A stretch of 6,414 nucleotides of DNA from Stigonema sp964246695 (GTDB lineage Bacteria > Cyanobacteriota > Cyanobacteriia > Cyanobacteriales > Nostocaceae). Of this stretch, positions 1 through 5,211 are shown in pieces. Within the stretch, counting starts at the first letter, position 1. Each line of letters begins with the position of its first letter. A program made the position numbers and the translations under genes. The DNA is taken from assembly GCA_964246695.1 (NCBI GenBank), contig CAXTSI010000503.1, positions 1-6,414 of the forward strand. Direction: 5' to 3'. The notes beneath the pieces were generated by a model. It searched no databases, was not told the origin of the DNA, and saw nothing but the letters and a program-made list of their open reading frames with translations.

Positions 1-72
1 GATCTGACCCCTACGAGGGTGGGCGGGGGGACCTGTCCCCTACGAGGATGGGCGGGGGGACCCCGCCCCTAC
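1..72. repeat. G-rich 29-bp tandem repeat, about 2.3 units
   Basis: The unit starts CCCCTACGAG and continues with a GGGCGGGGGGACC core. Starts at 8 and 37 show a 29-bp period, and a third partial start lies at 66-72. Bases 1-7 resemble the end of another unit, so the array probably continues to the left of the window. The 23 bases at 50-72 recur exactly, inverted, at 1774-1796. Such GGCGGGG/CCCCGCC palindromes are common dispersed repeats in cyanobacterial intergenic DNA. The array overlaps the 3' end of the GrpE-like gene and provides its stop codon at 40-42. Confidence 0.85.
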
Positions 73-699
73 TTTTGCCACAACCACCTTTGCTTTCTGA
101 ATGACATTATCGCCAATTCTGTAACCCCAGCCAGCACATCTCAGGATATTACCTGGTACAATATCTGATTCTTTTTCCTCAACCGCTTCGTGAAATTTCT
201 CATTCAACGATTCATTATGCTGTGGAATTATGCGTTCTAACCCTAAGTTAATGACTTTGCGTTCAAACTCAGATAATATTTTTTCTATCGACCGTTGATT
301 TTCATTCTTTTCACAATCTATTGCTCTTTCTAGTATCTGAAAAAAATCTATAGCAGCTTGTTCCCAAGCCTGAATTTTTCGCTGAAGTTCCCCATTTTTT
401 TGACGCTGTTCTATCAATATCATATCCAAATATTGTTTAACTTTATCGTGTAGTTCTTGCACAGCAGCGCTATTTTCTTGAATAGCAGCAGTGTTTTTGT
501 AATACACACGTATTATTTGTTTAGGGTCGTCTAGATCGATAGAAGTAGCTAGATAATTATTTAAGGCTTCGGCAATAGAAGTCTCTATAGAATTCTTTAA
601 CTTTTCATCTATAAACTTTTGTAGCATATCATTGACACACTGCCGTAGAGTTTCATCTATATTTCGTGTGTTTTTATCACTAGACTTTTTGGAAATCAT
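40..699 (-). CDS. GrpE-like nucleotide exchange factor family protein
   Basis: This 219-residue protein looks like a divergent GrpE, the co-chaperone that releases ADP from Hsp70/DnaK in the cytoplasm. Residues about 75-125 are charged and helix-rich, as in the long GrpE coiled coil. Residues about 148-209 match the GrpE beta head: a GLERIIP segment, then FHEAVEEKESD, then GWGYRIGDNVIQKAKVVVA, which parallels the family pattern of HEAV, GY.lgdrvlRpa.V.Va. Residues 1-70 are not recognised. The ATG at 697-699 is supported by AGAGGA at 706-711 with 6 bases between. From codon 210 onward the protein (VGAGSPRPSS) is encoded by the G-rich repeat, so the native end has probably been replaced. An Hsp70-like gene to the left of the window would fit but cannot be seen. 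It is probably an accessory paralog and not the housekeeping grpE. The family call is fairly sure; the partner is inference. Confidence 0.68.
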   Translation of the reverse strand: MISKKSSDKNTRNIDETLRQCVNDMLQKFIDEKLKNSIETSIAEALNNYLATSIDLDDPKQIIRVYYKNTAAIQENSAAVQELHDKVKQYLDMILIEQRQKNGELQRKIQAWEQAAIDFFQILERAIDCEKNENQRSIEKILSEFERKVINLGLERIIPQHNESLNEKFHEAVEEKESDIVPGNILRCAGWGYRIGDNVIQKAKVVVAKVGAGSPRPSS

Positions 700-727
700 T
701 TCATTTCCTCTCGTAAAATCACTGGAT

Positions 728-751
728 TATTGTGTTATATATAACACAATA
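728..751. promoter_or_regulatory. Perfect 24-bp palindrome upstream of the GrpE-like gene, candidate operator
   Basis: The half-site TATTGTGTTATA is followed directly by its exact reverse complement, with no spacer and no mismatch. It lies 28 bases upstream of the GrpE-like start codon, in the promoter/5' leader region of that gene. Its centre is AT-only (TATATA), which could also overlap a -10 element, but no convincing -35 box was found. A symmetric site this long fits a dimeric regulator better than a terminator, because it has no loop. The binding protein is unknown. Confidence 0.5.
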
Positions 752-816
752 GTTTTGCTGATTGTCTGTCGAGATAGAAGAGATTGTGCATTAATCAGAA
801 TGTTAAAAAAAATCAA

Positions 817-1014
817 TTAATTTTGCACTTGGGGTGAAGGACAAGACGGGGGCTTACTAAAGTTTAGCCTTTCCACATATTTGATAGCGCGATGTTCCTG
901 TTCTGAGTTGGGTAGCATCAGTAAATTAAAGAAATAATCATCCAGGTTTTCTGTGCCTCTGATAGCAATTACAATTTCATTTGGTGAGGACAAAACTAGA
1001 CTACAACAAGCCCC
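817..1014 (-). pseudogene. Remnant of a lipase/DUF2974-like alpha/beta hydrolase gene
   Basis: An open minus-strand frame between a TGA (1015-1017) and a TAA (817-819) encodes 65 residues with no usable start. It reads SLVLSSPNEIVIAIRGTENL, then DDYFFNLLMLPNSEQEHRAIKYVERL. The pattern of a hydrophobic strand, then RGT-(x)n-D, then a helix is typical of class 3 lipase and DUF2974 (Mbeg1-like) hydrolases just before the nucleophile elbow. The GxSxG elbow and the rest of the catalytic part are missing, and the frame ends in an unrelated proline-rich tail. Upstream, in another frame, a 32-codon open stretch (1001-1099, ATG at 1097-1099) may be a further piece. This is a decayed fragment; the family assignment is by eye and tentative. 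Confidence 0.42.
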
Positions 1015-1020
1015 TCACAA

Positions 1021-1028
1021 GCGATCGC
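1021..1028. repeat. HIP1 octamer
   Basis: An exact GCGATCGC palindrome. Five more lie at 1922-1929, 2610-2617, 3204-3211, 4843-4850 and 6227-6234, the last three inside coding or former coding sequence. HIP1 is the hallmark over-represented octamer of many cyanobacterial genomes and supports the source assignment. Confidence 0.9.
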
Positions 1029-1243
1029 TTAGAGTCAAAACTTTTGTTCATAAACTCCACAACTTCTGTCTTTTCAGGGGATCGGGTTGGCGAAATCATA
1101 CATTTTCAACTAATTAACTAAATACCCATAATATGATACAAATTCGCGGGCTTGTCAAAGCCCCTCAAATGGCGCGGCGTAAAATCCCTTGCTGTCTGAA
1201 ATAGCACCTCACGTGGCACAGTGCTTAATAGTTCTTTAGACTA

Positions 1244-1415
1244 AAGTGCGTAGACGCTGCGCGGTGAGGCAGCGCGCATGTTGTCGGGTTTCCCGACAGA
1301 GACGACTGCGATAGCGTCGGAACGAGCGTTACCCGATAGCGAAGCGGTAGCGAGTCTTCTCCCAAGGGGAGACGCAATCATGCGAACGAGCGTCAGGGCT
1401 TGCCGCAGGCATCGC
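1244..1415. repeat. Cluster of dispersed GC-rich palindromic repeats
   Basis: A GC-rich island in AT-richer surroundings, with short motifs of the kind scattered through Nostoc-type genomes: GCGTAGACGCTGCGCGG, GATAGCGAAGCGGTAGCGAG, TCTCCCAAGGGGAGACGC and GGGCTTGCCGCAGGCAT. It contains several small stem-loops. CGCTGC/GCAGCG (1255-1260 with 1269-1274) has an 8-base loop. TGTCGGG/CCCGACA (1282-1288 with 1292-1298) has a 3-base loop. TCTCCC/GGGAGA (1358-1363 with 1367-1372) also has a 3-base loop. No coding frame was recognised. These are probably nested insertions of small non-autonomous repeats. Confidence 0.65.
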
Positions 1416-1527
1416 TACTACCTATCCTTGTAAGGAAAAATACGTATACCGCGATACCCACACTTAGCCCTACAGAGTCGGATAGCGCTTTACTGATTGC
1501 TATTAATCTGTTAGATCTACTTGGTAT

Positions 1528-1648
1528 CTGATATCTTGCACCATTCTCAACAAGCTCAGAGAAACCGGGTTTATAAACGATAAATTAATGGTTTCAGCTT
1601 TATCTGTTTGCAATAAACCCGGTTTCTGGTGGTGGTGCAAGATATGAG
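1528..1648. mobile_element. MITE-like element with long terminal inverted repeats
   Basis: The ends are a 16-bp inverted repeat with one mismatch: CTGATATCTTGCACCA at 1528-1543 against its complement at 1633-1648. A second, exact 15-bp inverted pair lies inside: AGAAACCGGGTTTAT at 1560-1574 and its complement at 1613-1627. The total is about 121 bp, with a spacer of fewer than 40 bp and no transposase. GTAT (or GGTAT) directly repeated at 1523-1527 and 1648-1652 may be a target-site duplication. On RNA it would fold into one long imperfect hairpin. An open frame running across it on the minus strand looks accidental. Confidence 0.55.
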
Positions 1649-1758
1649 GTATTCGGGAAATGCAAGAACAGCAATAATCTAGGACGCTTGCATTGACAAA
1701 AATCGTCAAGTATGCAGTGGTTTCGGTAGGGCAGCCGATCGCAATATTCATTTGGGTA

Positions 1759-1809
1759 GACCACAATCTAACCGTAGGGGCGGGGTCCCCCCGCCCTCAC
1801 CATGTGGTC
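1759..1809. repeat. Inverted copy of the G-rich repeat, bracketed by 7-bp inverted repeats
   Basis: Positions 1774-1796 are the exact reverse complement of 50-72 and form a GGCGGGG/CCCCGCC palindrome. The flanks GACCACA (1759-1765) and TGTGGTC (1803-1809) pair with each other, so the whole stretch can form a cruciform or hairpin. It has no poly-T tail and no gene ends just before it, so it is unlikely to be a classical terminator. Confidence 0.65.
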
Positions 1810-2208
1810 AATTCTACGAGATGAATCGTAGACACACTGATTTCGTTTAATAGTTTTGCAAATAGTTCGTTTGAAATGCAGAGTTTGATTTTTTACATCT
1901 GAATACGCAGGTATAGTTAATGCGATCGCACTCTCTTCATCAGCCACGGTTATAAATCGTCATTGCTGCTGAGGTAGTTTCCTGTTTCCAGAAGCGAAGC
2001 TAGAGAAAACAAGCGTTGGTAAAGAAGATGATTGCAAACAACATGTTAGAGCGAGGATCTGGACGTTGGCAACTAGAAACAGGGCTTATAGGATTGCTAT
2101 ATCTTTAAGAAGACCCTGCAATGCCAAATTTTTGCTATATGAACTGCAAACCACCCCAAGCATGAAAATATTCTCCCTTGCTTCCCCTGCTCAAGATCCG
2201 AAATATGA
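1810..2208. other. Intergenic stretch with no supported gene
   Basis: About 400 bases without a recognisable gene on either strand. It contains one HIP1 octamer (1922-1929). A short open stretch near 2011-2109 (reading KQALVKKMIANNMLERG) has a faint look of cyanobacterial transposase or nuclease tail sequence but is too short to assign. The plus-strand frame 2066-2269 starts here and runs into the antisense of the GNAT remnant; it shows no family pattern. Confidence 0.5.
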
Positions 2209-2403
2209 TTATATAAATTCTCTTATTATTGTTTCAATGGGCAGAAAAAGCGAGAGTTCTTTGTCCTGAAACGGAATAAACTCATGCTTTAGATAAAATT
2301 CCTTTGCCTGGAAATCTATAGCATCTACTCTCACTGCAAATATTCCAATTTCTTGAGAAGTCCTGACTGCACGTTCCAGAGCATTTATATCAAGTGCGAT
2401 TGA
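2209..2403 (-). pseudogene. C-terminal remnant of a GNAT N-acetyltransferase (TacT-type toxin-like)
   Basis: The minus strand encodes 64 residues that match the end of GNAT acetyltransferases: ALERAVRTSQEIGIFAVRVD, then AIDFQAKEFYLKHEFIPF, then ELSLFLPIETI. The pattern A-x-(D/E)-(x)2-A-x-x-F-Y-x-x-x-x-F-x-P is the acetyl-CoA fold end. The LFLPIETI close is typical of GNATs that pair with DUF1778/RHH antitoxins. A TAA codon (2404-2406) lies directly upstream in frame, so the N-terminal half, with the Q/RxxGxG/A acetyl-CoA loop, is gone, and no antitoxin gene is visible. It is a non-functional remnant, possibly of a toxin-antitoxin module. Confidence 0.68.
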
Positions 2404-2463
2404 TTAGTTATAATATCCAGCCCTCACCCCCAAACCCTTTCCCAAGCACGTGTGTAACGATAA

Positions 2464-2568
2464 ACTTTTAACCTCAAGAATGCAGGAATCGCCACAATTG
2501 CAAATTCCGCTTTTGCCCAAATTACCCCGGATGGTACTCTACCCAAATCATTTGATAGGTCTTGTTGA
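2464..2568 (+). pseudogene. Fragment resembling the signal region of a cyanobacterial filamentous haemagglutinin
   Basis: A 34-codon open stretch reads GIATIANSAFAQITPDGTLP before TGA. An A-x-A signal-peptidase-like site followed by QITPDGTLP is the usual beginning of the mature part of cyanobacterial two-partner-secretion haemagglutinin-like proteins. The start codon and hydrophobic core upstream are missing, and the usual continuation after the motif is lost. It is too short for more than a tentative call. Confidence 0.35.
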
Positions 2569-2706
2569 GAATACCTGACCTTATTGCCGATAGTGGTGAA
2601 GACATATAGGCGATCGCAAATGGGTTTATTGCGTACCTGATAATGAACTTTTGTAAAGAAATGGTGGGTTTTGCGTAAAACTAGTGCGCTTGACACTGAG
2701 AAATAA

Positions 2707-3448
2707 GCATCAGAAGTCCAAAATGCTCGCACTGAGTATAACCGCTTTCAGCAATTATATCAACAGGGAGCAATCTCTACCTCTAACTTAGACAACAAGC
2801 GTCTCGTTGCCGAAACAGCACAAGCACAGCTTACCCAGGCAAATCAAACACAAACAAGAACCGTAAATACACTAAAAGCGCAACTGGGCGAAGCCAAAGC
2901 AACCCTAAACCAAATCGCAGAAGTTCGTCCAGTCGATATTCAGGCGGCACAGACCGAAGTAGAAAATGCGACAGCAGCAGTCAAAAAAGCACAAACTGAC
3001 TTGGAACAAGCTGACATCAAAGCACCAATAGCAGGGCGGATTCTCAAGGTACACGCGAACCGGAGAAAAGATTGGTGATGCTGGTATTGCCGATTTGGCA
3101 CAAACCGACCAGATGGTAGCAGTGGCAGAAGTTTATCAGATTCTTTACAGTGATGTTGCCGACCACTTACCAGAATATGCCACACTGAAAGCGATAGGCT
3201 ACAGCGATCGCTACCTCCTTGGTGTGTTATTACAAGAAGCATTGCTGTTGGCAGTATTGGGCTATATTCCGGGATTTCTAATTTCCATCGCACTCTATCA
3301 GTTAACGTATATAGCAACACTGCTCCCCATTGGCATGACACTCAGTCGCGCCATCACTGTGTTTTTACTAACAGTAGCAATGTGCAGTTTTTCTGGGGCG
3401 GTAGCCATGCGAAAGCTACAATCTGCCGACCCCGCAGATGTATTTTAG
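2707..3448 (+). pseudogene. devB-devC pseudogene: truncated, frameshifted membrane fusion protein joined to a permease C-terminus
   Basis: The first part (2707-3075, closed by TGA at 3076-3078) matches a DevB/HlyD-type membrane fusion protein. It has an alpha-helical hairpin rich in Q, A and T (EYNRFQQLYQQGAISTSNLD), then DLEQADIKAPIAGRILKV, the lipoyl-domain motif. An in-frame TAA at 2704-2706 and the absence of any N-terminal part show 5' truncation. At about 3055-3061 the frame changes by one base; the family sequence resumes as TGEKIGDAGIADLAQTDQ and reaches AEVYQ at 3137-3139. From 3140 it becomes a DevC-type permease (ILYSDVADHLPEYATLKAIG, two membrane segments, MRKLQSADPADVF at the end). 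Only about 102 residues of DevC remain, where the family has nearly 390. A deletion of roughly 1 kb therefore fused the genes. Neither product can be functional. Confidence 0.82.
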
Positions 3449-3457
3449 AAGATGGGG

Positions 3458-3534
3458 AATTGGTAATTGCTAATGGCTAATTGCTAATTGCTAATTGCTA
3501 ATTGCTAATTGCTAATTGCTAATTGCTAATTGTC
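3458..3534 (+). repeat. Heptamer tandem array (AATTGCT)11
   Basis: Eleven consecutive 7-bp units, eight of them exactly AATTGCT; the others (AATTGGT, AATGGCT, AATTGTC) lie at or near the ends. It begins 9 bases after the devC remnant stop codon. It is of the short tandemly repeated repetitive (STRR) kind known from heterocystous cyanobacteria. There are no spacers, so it is not a CRISPR array. Confidence 0.9.
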
Positions 3535-3544
3535 AATTTTTACA

Positions 3545-3572
3545 ATTCCCCATTCCCCACTCCCCACTCCCC
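3545..3572 (+). repeat. Short heptamer array of the CCCCAYT type
   Basis: Four 7-bp units (ATTCCCC twice, then ACTCCCC twice), ending 8 bases before the methyltransferase ATG. It occupies the position where a ribosome binding site would be expected, so that gene lacks a visible Shine-Dalgarno sequence. Confidence 0.8.
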
Positions 3573-3580
3573 ATACCATA

Positions 3581-4390
3581 ATGGCAACTGACTCCACAAA
3601 TACACCAAATAATGAAACCCGTGAGGCTTGGAACACCAACGCCAGTGTTTGGGACACAAGGATGGGCGACGACGGTAATGACTTCCATCAGGTGCTGGTT
3701 CGTCCTGCAATGGAACAACTGCTTTGTGTGAAACCAGGTAATCGCATTTTGGACATCGGCTGTGGTAATGGGCTTTTCACTCGCAGATTAGCAAGCAGAG
3801 GCGCACAGGTAGTGGGAATTGACTTTGCCCAAGAGATGATTGCCTATGCCCGCACCAGAACTCAGCCGCATCAGACATCAATTGAGTATCACGTCCTCGA
3901 CGCTACAGATGAAATGGCTTTGCTTCAGCTTGGCGAATACTCCTTCGACGCTGCTGTATCAGCGATGGCACTAATGGACATGGCAGAAATTGACCCTCTC
4001 CTGCGGGCACTGACAAAGTTGCTACGCCCCGGTGGCTGTTTTGTTTTTTCCGTAATGCATCCCTGCTTTAACAGCAATCATACTAGCATGGTTGCCGAAC
4101 TAACGGATCGTGGAGGTGAATTGGTAACTGAATACTCAGTCAAAGTGACAGCATACCTACAACCCACCGTCGCACAAGGACTGGCACTTGAGAATCAACC
4201 GCAGCGACACCTGTACTTTCATCGACCATTGAATGTTCTGCTAGGTAAAGCATTCCGTGCTGGTTTTGTGCTGGATGGCTTAGAAGAACCTGCTTTTCCA
4301 GTTAACCATCCTGATAACAATCGTTTCCTTGGTTGGTCCAAATTCAGTCAAATTCCACCTGTGCTGGTTGCAAGGTTACGACTTTCTTAA
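3581..4390 (+). CDS. Class I SAM-dependent methyltransferase
   Basis: A 269-residue cytoplasmic enzyme that would transfer a methyl group from S-adenosylmethionine; the acceptor is unknown. Motif I is ILDIGCGNG (56-64) in a Rossmann fold. D81 in VVGID is the acidic residue expected to hold the ribose, and D107 in HVLDA is the motif III acid. SFDAAVSAMALMDM (121-134) and the LLRPGGCFVFS strand (147-157) follow in the usual order. HRPLNVLLGKAFRAGFVLDG (214-233) is the C-terminal helix and strand seen in Methyltransf_11/25 proteins. I chose the ATG at 3581: an in-frame TTG at 3530 would add 17 residues translated from repeat DNA. No Shine-Dalgarno is visible. The gene sits between the devC remnant and devA, which are normally adjacent, so it probably arrived by insertion or rearrangement. 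Only 35 bases separate it from devA. Confidence 0.88.
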   Translation: MATDSTNTPNNETREAWNTNASVWDTRMGDDGNDFHQVLVRPAMEQLLCVKPGNRILDIGCGNGLFTRRLASRGAQVVGIDFAQEMIAYARTRTQPHQTSIEYHVLDATDEMALLQLGEYSFDAAVSAMALMDMAEIDPLLRALTKLLRPGGCFVFSVMHPCFNSNHTSMVAELTDRGGELVTEYSVKVTAYLQPTVAQGLALENQPQRHLYFHRPLNVLLGKAFRAGFVLDGLEEPAFPVNHPDNNRFLGWSKFSQIPPVLVARLRLS

Positions 4391-4425
4391 GGATTTTCAC
4401 CACCGCCTCCTAAAATAATAAAAAA

Positions 4426-5193
4426 ATGCAGAAAATTACTTTTTCTTCTGACCCAATTAACCTAATCACACCTGAACCAGTTATCTCTGTTCGTAACCTC
4501 AACCATTACTTTGGTGACGGTGCACTCCGGAAACAAGTACTATTTGATATCAACCTAGAAATAGACAAAAGCGAAATTGTGATTATGACCGGTCCTTCAG
4601 GTTCGGGCAAAACCACCTTGTTAACGCTAATGGGTGGACTGCGTTCTGCCCAATTCGGTAGTCTGAAAATTCTGGGACGGGAGATGTGTGGATCTAGCAA
4701 GCAACATTTAACGCTAAGGTGCCGTCAGATTGGCTATATTTTCCAAGCGCATAACCTGATGAAGTTTTTGACAGCTAAAGAAAATGTGCGGATGTCATTG
4801 GAGTTGCATGACGAAATGCTGAATCAGGACTTGGATGCAAAAGCGATCGCCATGCTAGAGACTGTCGGTTTAGGCGATCGTGCGAATTACTACCCAGAGA
4901 ATCTATCAGGTGGACAAAAGCAACGAGTAGCTATTGCCCGTGCCCTCATTAGCCAACCGAAAATCGTTTTAGCAGATGAACCCACTGCAGCACTTGATAA
5001 ACAATCTGGGCGCGATGTGGTTGAATTAATGCAAAAGCAAGCGTTAGAACAAGGCTGTACAATTCTGTTAGTGACCCATGACAATCGTATCCTTGATATT
5101 GCCAATCGCATTATATATATGGAAGATGGTCGCCTGAGTGACAATGGCAATCAAGCACAAAGCAGCAATGAAAAGCTGGAGTCAGTTTCATGA
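4426..5193 (+). CDS. devA: DevA-type ABC transporter ATP-binding protein
   Basis: A 255-residue nucleotide-binding subunit that powers a DevBC-type exporter on the cytoplasmic face of the inner membrane. All ATPase motifs are intact: Walker A GPSGSGKT (56-63), Q-loop Q107 in YIFQAHNL, signature LSGGQ (160-164), Walker B IVLADEP with catalytic E185, D-loop AALD (188-191) and switch H218. VRNLNHYFGDGALRKQVLFD (22-41) is characteristic of DevA as opposed to generic LolD/MacB ATPases. Its usual partners are present upstream only as a pseudogene, so it is either an orphan that serves another DevBC pair or is not yet decayed. In Anabaena DevBCA exports heterocyst glycolipids, but these genomes carry several paralogs and the substrate here is unknown. 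No strong Shine-Dalgarno is visible before the ATG; co-expression with the methyltransferase is likely. Confidence 0.85.
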   Translation: MQKITFSSDPINLITPEPVISVRNLNHYFGDGALRKQVLFDINLEIDKSEIVIMTGPSGSGKTTLLTLMGGLRSAQFGSLKILGREMCGSSKQHLTLRCRQIGYIFQAHNLMKFLTAKENVRMSLELHDEMLNQDLDAKAIAMLETVGLGDRANYYPENLSGGQKQRVAIARALISQPKIVLADEPTAALDKQSGRDVVELMQKQALEQGCTILLVTHDNRILDIANRIIYMEDGRLSDNGNQAQSSNEKLESVS

Positions 5194-5211
5194 GGAGTTG
5201 AGCAGCAGTGT

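Noticed and set aside
632..820. Plus-strand open frame of 62 codons
   Set aside because: It is antisense to the start of the GrpE-like gene, crosses the palindrome and shows no family pattern.
1282..1298. Intrinsic terminator (TGTCGGG hairpin)
   Set aside because: No gene ends in front of it, it has no T-run, and it lies in a cluster of dispersed repeats.
1503..1766. Minus-strand open frame of 87 codons
   Set aside because: It runs through both arms of the MITE-like inverted repeat; the HHHQKPG part is simply the repeat translated.
2066..2269. Plus-strand open frame of 67 codons
   Set aside because: It overlaps the GNAT remnant on the opposite strand and has no recognisable motif or ribosome site.
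2424..2732. Minus-strand open frame of 102 codons
   Set aside because: It is antisense to the haemagglutinin-type fragment and the start of the devB fragment, and its sequence matches no family I know.
2940..3341. Minus-strand open frame of 133 codons
   Set aside because: It is antisense to the devB-devC pseudogene, which has clear family similarity on the plus strand.
3095..3448. An independent small gene of 117 codons on the plus strand
   Set aside because: It begins inside DevB sequence and ends as DevC; it is the second half of the fused pseudogene and not a gene in its own right.
3530..3580. Longer methyltransferase starting at the TTG at 3530
   Set aside because: The extra 17 residues come from heptamer repeat DNA and are not part of the methyltransferase fold; the ATG at 3581 is more likely.
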